From Streptomyces zaomyceticus (GTDB lineage: Bacteria; Actinomycetota; Actinomycetes; Streptomycetales; Streptomycetaceae): a stretch of 64,000 nucleotides of DNA. Where the stretch lies: contig NZ_BNBZ01000009.1 in the NCBI RefSeq assembly GCF_014656215.1, positions 1-64,000 of the forward strand, written 5' to 3'. Made by a program: the position numbers and the translations under genes. Positions 1 to 9,000 of the stretch are shown in pieces. The notes beneath the pieces were generated by a model. That model was not told the origin of the DNA and ran no database searches. It saw only the letters and a program-made list of their open reading frames with translations. Numbering within the stretch: the stretch's first letter is position 1; each line of letters starts with the position of its first letter.

Positions 1-24
1 CCGCCCCGCGATCTCGCGGGGCGG
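1..24. terminator. hairpin terminator at window edge
   Basis: A perfect 10-bp stem (CCGCCCCGCG and CGCGGGGCGG) closes a 4-nt ATCT loop. It lies just past the stop of the minus-strand iron-sulfur gene, so it probably terminates that transcript and possibly a convergent gene outside the window. Confidence 0.75.
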
Positions 25-47
25 CCCTCTTCGTCATGTACCGGGTC

Positions 48-2309
48 CTACTTCGCCGGCTCCGGCTCCGGCTCCTCCGCCGGTTCCGGCTCCGGGTCCA
101 CCGGGGTCTTCACCGACTCGAGGAGCAGCTGGGCCACGTCCACGACCGTGACGGACTCCTTGGCCTTGCCCTCGTTCTTCTTGCCGTTGACCGAGTCGGT
201 CAGCATGACGAGGCAGAACGGGCAGGCGGTGGAGACGATGTCCGGGTTGAGGGACAGGGCCTCCTCGACGCGCTCGTTGTTGATGCGCTTGCCGATCCGC
301 TCCTCCATCCACATCCGGGCACCACCGGCGCCGCAGCAGAAGCCGCGCTCCTTGTGGCGGTGCATCTCCTGCTGGCGCAGGCCGGGGACGGCGGACATGA
401 TCTCGCGCGGCGGCGTGTAGACCTTGTTGTGACGGCCCAGGTAGCACGGGTCGTGGTAGGTGATGAGGCCGTCGACCGGGGTCACCGGGACCAGCTTGCC
501 CTCGTCGATGAGGTGCTGGAGCAGCTGGGTGTGGTGGATGACCTCGTACTCGCCGCCGAGCTGCGGGTACTCGTTGGCGATGGTGTTGAAGCAGTGCGGG
601 CAGGTCGAGACGATCCGCTTCGCCGACTTCGGCTTCTTCGTCGACTCGTCCTCGTCGTCCTCGCCGAACGCCATGTTCAGCATCGCGACGTTCTCCTGGG
701 CGAGCTGCTGGAACAGCGGCTCGTTGCCCAGGCGGCGGGGGGAGTCACCGGTGCACTTCTCGTCGCCGCCCATGATCGCGAACTTGACGCCCGCGATGTT
801 CAGCAGCTCGGCGAAGGCCTTGGTGGTCTTCTTGGCCCGGTCCTCCAGGGCGCCGGCGCAGCCGACCCAGTACAGGTAGTCGAACTCCGAGAGGTCCTCG
901 ACGTCCTTCCCGACGATCGGGACCTCGAAGTCGACCTCCTTGGTCCACTCGACGCGCTGCTTCTTCGCCAGGCCCCAGGGGTTGCCCTTCTTCTCCAGGT
1001 TCTTGAGCATCGTGCCCGCCTCGGACGGGAACGCGGACTCGATCATCACCTGGTAGCGGCGCATGTCGACGATGTGGTCGATGTGCTCGATGTCGACCGG
1101 GCACTGCTCGACGCAGGCGCCGCAGGTGGTGCAGGACCACAGGACGTCGGGGTCGATGACGCCGTTCTCCTCGGCGGTGCCGATGAGCGGGCGCTCGGCC
1201 TCGGCGATCGCCGAGGCGGGGACGTCCTTCAGCTGCTCCTCGGTCGCCTTCTCGTTGCCCTCCATGTCCTTGCCGCCGCCGGCGAGCAGGTACGGGGCCT
1301 TGGCGTGCGCGTGGTCGCGCAGCGACATGATGAGGAGCTTCGGGGAGAGCGGCTTGCCGGTGTTCCAGGCGGGGCACTGCGACTGGCAGCGACCGCACTC
1401 GGTGCAGGTCGAGAAGTCGAGGATGCCCTTCCAGGAGAACTGCTCGACCTGGGAGACACCGAAGACGGCGTCCTCGGCCGGGTCCTCCCAGTCGATCTCC
1501 TTGCCGGCCGTCGTCATCGGCTGGAGCGCGCCGAGGGCGGTGGAGCCGTCGGCGTTCCGCTTGAACCAGATGTTCGGGAAGCCGAGGAAGCGGTGCCAGG
1601 CGACACCCATGTTGGTGTTCAGCGAGACCGTGATCATCCAGGTGAAGGACGTGACGATCTTGAGGCACGCGAAGAAGTAGGTGAGGTACTGGATCGTGCT
1701 CAGGTCCAGGCCGTCGAGCAGCGCGATCAGCGGGTACGAGGCGAAGAAGCCCGGCTCCCAGCTCGTCACGTGGTGCTGGACGCCCTCGAGGGCTCGCAGC
1801 GTCATGATGCAGAGGCCGACGATCAGGATGACGGCCTCGACGAAGTAGGCCTGGCCCGTCTTGGAGCCGGCGAAGCGGGACTTGCGGCCCGCCCTGGTCG
1901 GCTTGCTGAGCTGCCGGATCACGATGAGGGTCACGATGCCGAGGACCGTCATCAGGCCGAGGAACTCGGTGAAGATCTCGTACGGCAGCCAGTCGCCGAT
2001 GATCGGGATCAGCCAGTCGGCCTGGAAGAGCTGGCCGAAGGCGTTGACGATCGTCAGGAGCAGCGAGAAGAAGCCCACCGCGACGAACCAGTGCGCGAAG
2101 CCGACGATGCCCCAGCGGTTCATCCGGGTGTGGCCGAGGAATTCCTTGACCAGGGTGACCGTGCGCTGGGTGGGATCGCCGGTGCGGGTGCCGGCGGGCA
2201 CGGGCTGCCCGAGGCGCACGAACCGGTAGATCTGCACGGTTGCACGGCCGAACAGCGCGACGGCCACCACCGTGATGGCGATCGACACGATGATCGCGGC
2301 GAGTTGCAT
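48..2309 (-). CDS. membrane-bound (Fe-S)-binding oxidoreductase, heterodisulfide-reductase-related
   Basis: A 753-residue protein. The first ~270 residues hold several hydrophobic segments and resemble a membrane NarI-like electron-transfer domain. Two [4Fe-4S] ferredoxin motifs follow near residues 300 (CTECGRCQSQCP) and 390 (CTTCGACVEQCP). Two CCG-type cysteine-rich domains follow: the first is partly degenerate, the second has an intact CCGAGG near residue 655. The C-terminus is a Glu-Pro-rich tail. The architecture matches the actinobacterial iron-sulfur-binding reductase family (Mycobacterium Rv0338c-like), thought to pass electrons between a membrane carrier and a soluble partner; the partner is not known here. 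The start at 2309 was chosen because GAGGAG precedes the ATG and the hydrophobic N-terminus begins at once; the open frame upstream has poor coding character. Confidence 0.88.
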   Translation of the reverse strand: MQLAAIIVSIAITVVAVALFGRATVQIYRFVRLGQPVPAGTRTGDPTQRTVTLVKEFLGHTRMNRWGIVGFAHWFVAVGFFSLLLTIVNAFGQLFQADWLIPIIGDWLPYEIFTEFLGLMTVLGIVTLIVIRQLSKPTRAGRKSRFAGSKTGQAYFVEAVILIVGLCIMTLRALEGVQHHVTSWEPGFFASYPLIALLDGLDLSTIQYLTYFFACLKIVTSFTWMITVSLNTNMGVAWHRFLGFPNIWFKRNADGSTALGALQPMTTAGKEIDWEDPAEDAVFGVSQVEQFSWKGILDFSTCTECGRCQSQCPAWNTGKPLSPKLLIMSLRDHAHAKAPYLLAGGGKDMEGNEKATEEQLKDVPASAIAEAERPLIGTAEENGVIDPDVLWSCTTCGACVEQCPVDIEHIDHIVDMRRYQVMIESAFPSEAGTMLKNLEKKGNPWGLAKKQRVEWTKEVDFEVPIVGKDVEDLSEFDYLYWVGCAGALEDRAKKTTKAFAELLNIAGVKFAIMGGDEKCTGDSPRRLGNEPLFQQLAQENVAMLNMAFGEDDEDESTKKPKSAKRIVSTCPHCFNTIANEYPQLGGEYEVIHHTQLLQHLIDEGKLVPVTPVDGLITYHDPCYLGRHNKVYTPPREIMSAVPGLRQQEMHRHKERGFCCGAGGARMWMEERIGKRINNERVEEALSLNPDIVSTACPFCLVMLTDSVNGKKNEGKAKESVTVVDVAQLLLESVKTPVDPEPEPAEEPEPEPAK

Positions 2310-2416
2310 GAGGGGCTCCTCGGGCGGGCCTACTAAGCGGTAACTTATGGAGTCCGTGCTGAGATTACCCGTTCGGGGCCCCGTGCTGTAGCGGCGCTCG
2401 CGGTGATCTGTGTCGC

Positions 2417-2905
2417 TCAGGCAAACCTTGCCGCGCGACGTCTGCGGACTGCTGGAAGCGTACGCGCCAGGATCGCGAGATCCATCCCCAGCCAGTGGTG
2501 GTCCACATAGTGGAGGTCGAGCAGCTCGCGCTCCTCCCACGGCAGGTCCGAGCGTCCGCTGATCTGCCAGGGGCCGGTCAGTCCGGGTCGTACGGAGAGC
2601 CGGCGGCGCCCCTCGCCCGCGCACTCGCGGTGGCCGGGCGTCAGCGGGCACGGCCCGACCAGCGACATCCGGCCCCCGACGACGTGCAGCAGAAGGGGCA
2701 GCGCGGCCAGCGGGCTCCTCGTGCGGAAGGTCAGCATGGTGAAGGGCCGCCCCCCGAGACCGGCCACCGTGCGGCGGCGCAGCACGCCCCGGCCGGGGGT
2801 GGCTCCGCCGAGCGCGACCGAGAGGGCGACGGCCGCGAGGAAGGGGGACAGCGCGACCAGGAGGGCGAGCCCGCCCACGACGTCGAACGTGCGCTTGGCC
2901 GTCAT
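2417..2905 (-). CDS. short sugar transferase homologue lacking the catalytic dyad
   Basis: A 162-residue protein. It opens with KRTFDVVGGLALL and a single hydrophobic re-entrant-type helix, then has TFRTR, GGRMSLVGP and RPGLTGPWQISGRS, the signature blocks of the monotopic phosphoglycosyl transferase (PglC/WcaJ) family, which moves sugar-phosphates onto polyprenyl phosphate. The normal core is about 180-200 residues. Here the stretch between the FRS/T motif and the GEMSLVGP motif is cut to a few residues, and the catalytic Asp-Glu of the usual DELPQ block reads Ala-Ala (LAALP). Activity is therefore doubtful. The start at 2905 is supported by GGAAGG upstream. It lies 107 bp upstream of the iron-sulfur gene on the same strand and divergent from dnaK. 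Confidence 0.75.
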   Translation of the reverse strand: MTAKRTFDVVGGLALLVALSPFLAAVALSVALGGATPGRGVLRRRTVAGLGGRPFTMLTFRTRSPLAALPLLLHVVGGRMSLVGPCPLTPGHRECAGEGRRRLSVRPGLTGPWQISGRSDLPWEERELLDLHYVDHHWLGMDLAILARTLPAVRRRRAARFA

Positions 2906-3065
2906 TCCCCACACCCTTCCGAGCGGCGAACGAGAATCATGGGATATTCGTGGGATATGGCTGGTTTGCCCGGCATGGGGCAATCGGACTCTCTCACGCG
3001 GCACCCCGCCCGGTCCGGGATCGACGCGCGCCCGGCTCCGTATGAGTGAGATAAGGGGTGAAGAG

Positions 3066-3086
3066 TTGAGCCCCCTCCACTCAGGT
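3066..3086. promoter_or_regulatory. second, imperfect HAIR-like repeat upstream of dnaK
   Basis: GTTGAGC-N7-ACTCAGG resembles the HspR operator CTTGAGT-N7-ACTCAAG (11 of 14 arm positions) with the same 7-nt spacer. It sits just upstream of the -35 box. The S. coelicolor dnaK promoter is known to carry several related inverted repeats, so this is probably a secondary HspR contact. Confidence 0.55.
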
Positions 3087-3090
3087 CTGT

Positions 3091-3119
3091 TGACGCAGTC
3101 CGCGTCGTCATGCATCCTT
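3091..3119 (+). promoter_or_regulatory. dnaK operon promoter
   Basis: TTGACG at about 3091 and CATCCT about 17 nt downstream fit a vegetative sigma-type -35/-10 pair. The principal HAIR repeat begins inside the -10 region, as expected for a repressor that blocks polymerase. Positions are good to about one base. Confidence 0.6.
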
Positions 3120-3137
3120 GAGTCAGATCCACTCAAG
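3117..3137. promoter_or_regulatory. HAIR operator (HspR binding site) of the dnaK operon
   Basis: A perfect CTTGAGT-N7-ACTCAAG repeat, the HspR-associated inverted repeat consensus. It lies 22 bp upstream of the dnaK ATG and overlaps the promoter. HspR is encoded as the last gene of this operon, giving autoregulation in which DnaK acts as co-repressor in characterised streptomycetes. Confidence 0.93.
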
Positions 3138-3159
3138 TACGTCAGCTGGAGGAATTGAA

Positions 3160-5001
3160 ATGGCACGTGCGGTCGGCATCGACCTGGGCACGACTAACTC
3201 CGTCGTCAGCGTTCTGGAAGGCGGCGAGCCCACCGTCATCACCAACGCCGAGGGCGCCAGGACCACGCCGTCCGTCGTCGCCTTCGCGAAGAACGGCGAG
3301 GTGCTCGTCGGCGAGGTGGCCAAGCGTCAGGCCGTCACCAACGTCGACAGGACCATCCGGTCGGTCAAGCGCCACATGGGCACCGACTGGAAGATCGAGA
3401 TCGACGGCAAGAACTTCAACCCGCAGCAGATGAGCGCCTTCATCCTGCAGAAGCTGAAGCGCGACGCCGAGGCCTACCTGGGCGAGAAGGTCGTCGACGC
3501 GGTCATCACCGTCCCGGCGTACTTCAACGACTCCGAGCGTCAGGCCACCAAGGAGGCCGGTGAGATCGCGGGCCTCAACGTCCTGCGCATCGTCAACGAG
3601 CCGACCGCGGCCGCCCTGGCGTACGGCCTCGACAAGGACGACCAGACGATCCTCGTCTTCGACCTCGGTGGCGGCACCTTCGACGTGTCCCTCCTGGAGA
3701 TCGGCGACGGCGTCGTCGAGGTGAAGGCCACCAACGGTGACAACCACCTCGGTGGTGACGACTGGGACCAGCGTGTCGTCGACTACCTGGTGACGCAGTT
3801 CCAGAACGGCCACGGCGTGGACCTGGCCAAGGACAAGATGGCTCTCCAGCGTCTCCGCGAGGCCGCGGAGAAGGCGAAGATCGAGCTGTCCTCCTCGACC
3901 GAGACCTCGATCAACCTGCCGTACATCACGGCCTCCGCCGAGGGCCCGCTGCACCTGGACGAGAAGCTCACCCGAGCCCAGTTCCAGCAGCTGACCTCGG
4001 ACCTGCTCGACCGCTGCAAGGTGCCGTTCCACAACGTCATCAAGGACGCGGGCATCAACCTCTCCGAGATCGACCACGTCGTTCTCGTCGGTGGTTCGAC
4101 CCGTATGCCGGCCGTCGCCGAGCTCGTCAAGGAGCTGACCGGCGGTCAGGACGCCAACAAGGGCGTCAACCCGGACGAGGTCGTCGCCATCGGCGCCGCG
4201 CTCCAGGCCGGTGTCCTCAAGGGTGAGGTCAAGGACGTCCTGCTCCTCGACGTGACCCCGCTGTCCCTCGGTATCGAGACCAAGGGCGGCATCATGACCA
4301 AGCTCATCGAGCGCAACACCACGATCCCGACCAAGCGGTCCGAGATCTTCACGACGGCCGAGGACAACCAGCCGTCCGTGCAGATCCAGGTCTACCAGGG
4401 CGAGCGCGAGATCGCGGCGTACAACAAGAAGCTCGGTATGTTCGAGCTGACCGGTCTGCCGCCGGCCCCGCGTGGTGTCCCGCAGATCGAGGTCGCCTTC
4501 GACATCGACGCCAACGGCATCATGCACGTGACCGCGAAGGACCTCGGCACGGGCAAGGAGCAGAAGATGACCGTCACCGGCGGCTCCTCGCTGCCGAAGG
4601 ACGAGGTCGACCGCATGCGCCAGGAGGCCGAGCAGTACGCGGACGAGGACCACCGTCGCCGCGAGGCCGCCGAGTCCCGCAACCAGGGCGAGCAGCTCGT
4701 CTACCAGACGGAGAAGTTCCTCAAGGACAACGAGGACAAGGTCCCCGGTGACGTCAAGGCCGAGGTCGAGGCCTCGCTCGCCGAGCTGAAGGAGAAGCTC
4801 AAGGGCGAGGACACCGCGGAGATCCGCACCGCCACCGAGAAGGTCGCGGCCGTCTCCCAGAAGCTCGGCCAGGCGCTGTACGCCGACGCCCAGGGCGCGC
4901 AGGCCGCGGGCGACGCCGGTGGCCAGCAGGCCCAGGCCGACGACGACGTCGTCGACGCCGAGATCGTCGACGAGGACAAGCCGAAGGGCGGCGCTGCCTG
5001 A
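3160..5001 (+). CDS. dnaK: Hsp70 chaperone DnaK
   Basis: A 613-residue Hsp70. The ATPase domain carries [11 protein letters not shown] near the N-terminus and the phosphate-2 motif [15 protein letters not shown] near residue 170. The substrate-binding domain begins near 360 ([14 protein letters not shown]), followed by the helical lid and an acidic tail. It binds unfolded proteins in the cytoplasm with GrpE and DnaJ, and in Streptomyces is also the HspR co-repressor. The ATG at 3160 is preceded by GGAGGA at 3148-3153; an in-frame TTG at 3118 lies inside the HAIR operator and is rejected. It is first gene of the operon; its TGA overlaps the grpE ATG by one base. Confidence 0.99.
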   Translation: MARAVGIDLGTTNSVVSVLEGGEPTVITNAEGARTTPSVVAFAKNGEVLVGEVAKRQAVTNVDRTIRSVKRHMGTDWKIEIDGKNFNPQQMSAFILQKLKRDAEAYLGEKVVDAVITVPAYFNDSERQATKEAGEIAGLNVLRIVNEPTAAALAYGLDKDDQTILVFDLGGGTFDVSLLEIGDGVVEVKATNGDNHLGGDDWDQRVVDYLVTQFQNGHGVDLAKDKMALQRLREAAEKAKIELSSSTETSINLPYITASAEGPLHLDEKLTRAQFQQLTSDLLDRCKVPFHNVIKDAGINLSEIDHVVLVGGSTRMPAVAELVKELTGGQDANKGVNPDEVVAIGAALQAGVLKGEVKDVLLLDVTPLSLGIETKGGIMTKLIERNTTIPTKRSEIFTTAEDNQPSVQIQVYQGEREIAAYNKKLGMFELTGLPPAPRGVPQIEVAFDIDANGIMHVTAKDLGTGKEQKMTVTGGSSLPKDEVDRMRQEAEQYADEDHRRREAAESRNQGEQLVYQTEKFLKDNEDKVPGDVKAEVEASLAELKEKLKGEDTAEIRTATEKVAAVSQKLGQALYADAQGAQAAGDAGGQQAQADDDVVDAEIVDEDKPKGGAA

Positions 5002-5645
5002 TGACGGAGGAGACCCCGGGCTTCGAGGAGAAGCCCGACGTCCCCGCCGACGGCACGCCCGAGGAGACCGAAGCCGCTGCCTCCGCCGACAAGGCGGAGG
5101 GGGCGGCCCCGGCCGGGGACGCTACGGACGTAGCCCTGCTGGCGCGGCTGGACCAGGCCCGCAAGGCGCTCGAAGAGCGCACCGCGGACCTCCAGCGGCT
5201 CCAGGCCGAGTACCAGAACTACCGCCGCCGCGTGGAGCGGGACCGGGTCACGGTCAAGGAGATCGCCGTCGCGAGCCTCCTGACCGAGCTCCTTCCCGTG
5301 CTCGACGACATCGGCAGGGCCCGGGACCACGGCGAGCTCGTGGGCGGGTTCAAGTCGGTCGCCGAATCGACGGAGACCATCGTCGCCAAGATGGGTCTGC
5401 AGCAGTTCGGCAAGGAGGGCGAGCCCTTCGACCCGACGATCCACGAGGCCCTGATGCACTCGTACGCGCCGGACGTCACCGAGACGACCTGCGTGGCGAT
5501 CCTGCAGCCGGGGTACCGGATCGGCGAGCGGACCATCCGGCCCGCCCGCGTGGCCGTCGCCGAGCCCCAGCCGGGCGCGGCCCCGGCCAAGGACGACACC
5601 AAGTCGTCCGCTGACGAGGAGAGCGGTGCCCCCGAAGAGGGGTAG
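5001..5645 (+). CDS. grpE: nucleotide exchange factor GrpE
   Basis: A 214-residue GrpE. A poorly conserved acidic Ala-rich N-terminus (about 50 residues) leads into a coiled coil (LDQARKALEERTADLQRLQ and on) and the typical beta-domain with FDPTIHEALMH and VAILQPGY. It drives ADP release from DnaK in the chaperone cycle. The ATG overlaps the dnaK stop (TGATG), so translation is probably coupled. DnaJ follows after a 39-bp gap. Confidence 0.98.
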   Translation: MTEETPGFEEKPDVPADGTPEETEAAASADKAEGAAPAGDATDVALLARLDQARKALEERTADLQRLQAEYQNYRRRVERDRVTVKEIAVASLLTELLPVLDDIGRARDHGELVGGFKSVAESTETIVAKMGLQQFGKEGEPFDPTIHEALMHSYAPDVTETTCVAILQPGYRIGERTIRPARVAVAEPQPGAAPAKDDTKSSADEESGAPEEG

Positions 5646-5684
5646 CGCGAAGATCACCGGAGCTGTCCGGAAGGAGGGACGTCG

Positions 5685-6866
5685 ATGAGCACGAAGGACT
5701 TCGTCGAGAAGGACTACTACAAGGTTCTCGGCGTCCCCAAGGACGCCACCGAGGCCGAGATCAAGAAGGCGTACCGGAAGCTCGCCCGCGAGAACCACCC
5801 GGACGCCAACAAGGGTGACACCAAGGCCGAGGAGCGCTTCAAGGAGATCTCCGAGGCCAACGACATCCTCGGCGACCCCAAGAAGCGCAAGGAGTACGAC
5901 GAGGCCCGCGCCCTCTTCGGGAACGGCGGCTTCCGGGCCGGCGGTCCCGGGGGCGGCTCGTTCAACTTCGACCTGGGCGACCTCTTCGGAGGCGCCCAGG
6001 GCGGCGGCGGGGCCGGCGGCTTCGGCGGCGGCGGTGGCGGCATCGGTGATGTGTTCGGCGGCCTGTTCAACCGCGGCGCCGGCGCGGGCACCCGTACCCA
6101 GCCGCGGCGCGGTCAGGACATCGAGTCCGAGGTCACGCTCAGCTTCACCGAGGCCATCGAGGGCGCGACCGTACCGCTGCGGATGTCCAGCCAGCAGCCG
6201 TGCACGGCGTGTTCGGGCACCGGCGACAAGAACGGCACCCCCCGGGTGTGCCCGACCTGCGTCGGCACCGGGCAGGTCTCGCGCGGCAGCGGCGGCGGCT
6301 TCTCGCTCACCGACCCGTGCGTGGACTGCAAGGGCCGCGGCCTCATCGCCGAGAACCCCTGCGAGGTCTGCAAGGGCAGCGGCCGCGCCAAGTCCTCCCG
6401 CACGATGCAGGTCCGCATCCCGGCGGGTGTGAGCGACAACCAGAAGATCCGGCTGCGCGGCAAGGGAGCACCGGGCGAGCGCGGCGGGCAGCACGGCGAT
6501 CTGTACGTCGTGGTGCACGTCGACACCCACCCGGTCTTCGGCCGCAAGGACGACAACCTCACCGTCACCGTGCCGGTCTCCTTCACGGAGGCGGCGCTCG
6601 GCGGCGAGATCAAGGTGCCGACCCTCGGCGGCCCCGCGGTCACCCTCAAGCTGCCCGCGGGCACTCCGAACGGCCGGACCATGCGCGCCCGGGGCAAGGG
6701 CGCGGTCCGCAAGGACGGCACCCGCGGCGACCTCCTCGTGACGGTCGAGGTCGCGGTGCCGAAGGAGCTGGACGACAAGGCACGTGACGCCCTGGAGACC
6801 TACCGCGAGGCGACCGCCTCCGAGGACCCGCGGGCGGAGCTGTTCCAGGCCGCGAAGGGAGCGTGA
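5685..6866 (+). CDS. dnaJ: Hsp40 co-chaperone DnaJ
   Basis: A 393-residue full-length (class I) DnaJ. The J domain carries the HPD motif (ENHPDANKG), then come a Gly/Phe-rich linker and a zinc-binding region with four CxxCxGxG repeats (CTACSGTG, CPTCVGTG, CVDCKGRG, CEVCKGSG), then the C-terminal substrate-binding domains. It delivers clients to DnaK and stimulates its ATPase. Preceded by GGAAGGAGG. Its stop is 4 bp before the hspR GTG. Confidence 0.98.
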   Translation: MSTKDFVEKDYYKVLGVPKDATEAEIKKAYRKLARENHPDANKGDTKAEERFKEISEANDILGDPKKRKEYDEARALFGNGGFRAGGPGGGSFNFDLGDLFGGAQGGGGAGGFGGGGGGIGDVFGGLFNRGAGAGTRTQPRRGQDIESEVTLSFTEAIEGATVPLRMSSQQPCTACSGTGDKNGTPRVCPTCVGTGQVSRGSGGGFSLTDPCVDCKGRGLIAENPCEVCKGSGRAKSSRTMQVRIPAGVSDNQKIRLRGKGAPGERGGQHGDLYVVVHVDTHPVFGRKDDNLTVTVPVSFTEAALGGEIKVPTLGGPAVTLKLPAGTPNGRTMRARGKGAVRKDGTRGDLLVTVEVAVPKELDDKARDALETYREATASEDPRAELFQAAKGA

Positions 6867-6870
6867 CCCG

Positions 6871-7314
6871 GTGGACGGGCGCCGACGCAATCCGTACGAA
6901 CTGACCGACGAGTCGCCGGTGTACGTCATCTCGGTGGCGGCCCAGCTCTCCGGTCTGCATCCGCAGACCCTCCGTCAGTACGACCGTCTCGGCCTGGTCT
7001 CCCCGGACCGCACGGCGGGTCGTGGCCGGCGCTACTCGGCCCGTGACATCGAGCTGCTCCGTCAGGTGCAGCAGCTGTCGCAGGACGAGGGCATCAACCT
7101 GGCCGGGATCAAGCGCATCATCGAACTGGAGAACCAGGTCGCGGCGTTGCAGAGCCGGATCGCGGAGCTGTCGGCGGCCGTCGACGGCGCGGCGGCGGCG
7201 ATGCGGCAGCGCGAGGCCCAGGTGCACGCCTCGTACCGGCGCGATCTGGTGCCCTACACGGACGTGCAGCAGGCGAGCGCGCTGGTGGTCTGGCGCCCCA
7301 AGCGCGGCGAGTAG
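6871..7314 (+). CDS. hspR: MerR-family heat-shock repressor HspR
   Basis: A 147-residue MerR-type regulator. The winged-helix domain includes VYVISVAAQLSGLHPQTLRQ and the YDRLGLVSP segment typical of HspR, followed by a coiled coil (residues ~70-110) and a short C-terminal tail. HspR binds HAIR sites and represses dnaK, clpB and lon-type genes; perfect or near-perfect HAIR sites stand before dnaK and clpB in this window. The GTG at 6871 is used because it sits 4 bp after dnaJ, with AAGGGA overlapping the end of dnaJ; longer in-frame upstream starts lie inside dnaJ. Confidence 0.96.
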   Translation: MDGRRRNPYELTDESPVYVISVAAQLSGLHPQTLRQYDRLGLVSPDRTAGRGRRYSARDIELLRQVQQLSQDEGINLAGIKRIIELENQVAALQSRIAELSAAVDGAAAAMRQREAQVHASYRRDLVPYTDVQQASALVVWRPKRGE

Positions 7315-7342
7315 TCCCCGGACGTCCCGTCCCCGGACCGCA

Positions 7343-7373
7343 GAAGCCCCCTCCACGGTGTGGAGGGGGCTTC
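7343..7373. terminator. terminator between hspR and the convergent hypothetical gene
   Basis: A perfect 14-bp stem, GAAGCCCCCTCCAC with GTGGAGGGGGCTTC, closed by a 3-nt loop. It lies between the converging hspR stop (7314) and the minus-strand gene ending at 7387, so it can serve both. Confidence 0.85.
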
Positions 7374-7386
7374 GCCGTGTCCGGAG

Positions 7387-7860
7387 TCAGGGGATGAGTT
7401 CGGCCGCGATGTCGCCGAGGGTCTCCCACCACGGCGCGGCGCCGGTGCCGAACGCGGCGGCGAGGGCGGTGCCGAGGGCCCGGTCGAGCGGGGTCGGGTC
7501 GGCGGCCGGGTCCCAGTCGGCGTCCACCCGGCCGTCCCCCGCGGACTCCAGGGTGCCGAGGGTCCGCCCGTTCCGGGTGAGCCGGCTGTCCACGTGCGAG
7601 GAGGGCACGAGGCGGTAGCGGATCCCGTCCACGCGGACGTCCACCCGGTAGGAGCGGCGCAGCAGGCGCGCACGGGCGGGCTTGACGGTGGCGGGCTCCC
7701 CGTCGACGGTGAGCGCGAGCAGGGCGGCCTTGCGGGTCCCTATCGGCGTGTGGGTGTCGGGTCGGGTTCCCGGGGCTCGTACGAGCTCCACGGTGGGCAG
7801 CTCGTACCCGGAGACTCGGAGGGTCCCGGCGGGCCCGTCGAGGTCGATCTGTACGTACAC
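7387..7860 (-). CDS. conserved hypothetical protein
   Basis: A 157-residue soluble protein with no signal peptide or membrane segment. The N-terminal half reads as short beta strands (MYVQIDLDGPAGTLRVSGYE), the middle has a basic stretch (RARLLRRSYRVDVRV), and the C-terminal part ends APWWETLGDIAAELIP. I recognise no domain. It lies 28 bp downstream of the LuxR-type regulator on the same strand, so it is probably cotranscribed with it. Confidence 0.65.
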   Translation of the reverse strand: MYVQIDLDGPAGTLRVSGYELPTVELVRAPGTRPDTHTPIGTRKAALLALTVDGEPATVKPARARLLRRSYRVDVRVDGIRYRLVPSSHVDSRLTRNGRTLGTLESAGDGRVDADWDPAADPTPLDRALGTALAAAFGTGAAPWWETLGDIAAELIP

Positions 7861-7888
7861 GGTGGTCGCTTGTCCCGTTCGACGCTGG

Positions 7889-8872
7889 TCAGTTGTCTCC
7901 CTCGAGAATGCCCGACTGCGCGATCAGGTAGCCGAGCTGGGCACGGCTCCCGCTGCCGAGGGTCGCGGCGAGCTTGGCGATGTGGGCGCGGCAGGTCCGC
8001 ACGTTCATGCCGAGGCGCCGGGCGATGGCCTCGTCGACGTGGCCCTCGACGAGGAGTTTGGCGATGGAGCGCTGGACGCCGCCGATGCCGTCCACGGAGG
8101 GGCTGTAGGGGATCTCCTCCTCCCAGGGAACGCCGTGCAGCCAGAACTGGTCGAAGACGCCGACGAGGTACTGGACGAGCCCTTCGTGGCGGAGTTCCAG
8201 GGCGACCTGGCGGTCGCTGCGCGCGGGCACGAAGGCGACCTTGCGGTCGACGATGATCAGTCGGTCGACGATCTCTTCGAGGGTGCGCAGGTCGAGCCCG
8301 TAGGGGGCGACGCGTTCGACGTAGGCGAGGGTGGCCGGATGGTGCCGGGCCGTGTGCTGGTAGAGCGTGCGCATCCGGACACCGCGGTCGAGGAGCGGTT
8401 CCATGCGGCGCAGGGCGGCTTCGAGGGTCTCGGGTCTGCGTCCGCTGCCCGGCTGGATGGTGAGGAGCTCCACGGTGCACTCGTTGATGACCCGGTCCAG
8501 CGCGGCGTTGATGGCGCTGAGGCCTTCGAGGACCGTGATCGCCTGGGCGCCGGACGGGTCCTGCGTGTGGATGGCCATGAACGGCTCGAACGCGTCCGCC
8601 AGGGCTATCGCGTGCTGGCGGCGGACCTGTATCTCCTGCTCGATGGGGTGCACGAGCTGGTTGAGGGCGATCGAGGGCGGCACGGGGCGCAGGCACTCGC
8701 TGTCGTCCGGGTCCGGGTGCAGGAGGGAGAGTTCCCTCAGGCAGGGGGCGGCTTCGGCGTCGGCGCGAGCTATTCGGCCGGTGCGGAGGGCACTCGCATA
8801 GAGCTCCTTGCCCACGTCGCATAGTTCACCGTGACTGTGCTTATGGCCGGACTCGTCGCATTCTCGCCTCAT
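7889..8872 (-). CDS. orphan LuxR-type/TrmB-like helix-turn-helix regulator
   Basis: A 327-residue protein. The C-terminal ~65 residues form a LuxR-type HTH (SIAKLLVEGHVDEAIARRLG, then NVRTCRAHIAKL) of the kind that binds promoter DNA. The ~250-residue N-terminal region is not a receiver or PAS domain that I recognise; it resembles the phospholipase-D-like sensor part of TrmB-like Streptomyces regulators. The start at 8872 was chosen over 8893 because GAGGGGGG lies 5-6 nt before it. It is divergent from the EPSWE-repeat peptide gene across a 128-bp intergenic region, which suggests that it controls that operon; no kinase partner is nearby. Confidence 0.8.
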   Translation of the reverse strand: MRRECDESGHKHSHGELCDVGKELYASALRTGRIARADAEAAPCLRELSLLHPDPDDSECLRPVPPSIALNQLVHPIEQEIQVRRQHAIALADAFEPFMAIHTQDPSGAQAITVLEGLSAINAALDRVINECTVELLTIQPGSGRRPETLEAALRRMEPLLDRGVRMRTLYQHTARHHPATLAYVERVAPYGLDLRTLEEIVDRLIIVDRKVAFVPARSDRQVALELRHEGLVQYLVGVFDQFWLHGVPWEEEIPYSPSVDGIGGVQRSIAKLLVEGHVDEAIARRLGMNVRTCRAHIAKLAATLGSGSRAQLGYLIAQSGILEGDN

Positions 8873-9000
8873 TTGCACCCCCCTCAGGGTCATGAATTAC
8901 AGGAACATGATGCCCGGCTTGGCTGGTGGAAAGGGTCGGGAGTGAGCCATCGTCTTACTCGCGGGGGGGAGGTAGTGATCAAAAGAGGTGGAGATCGGCC

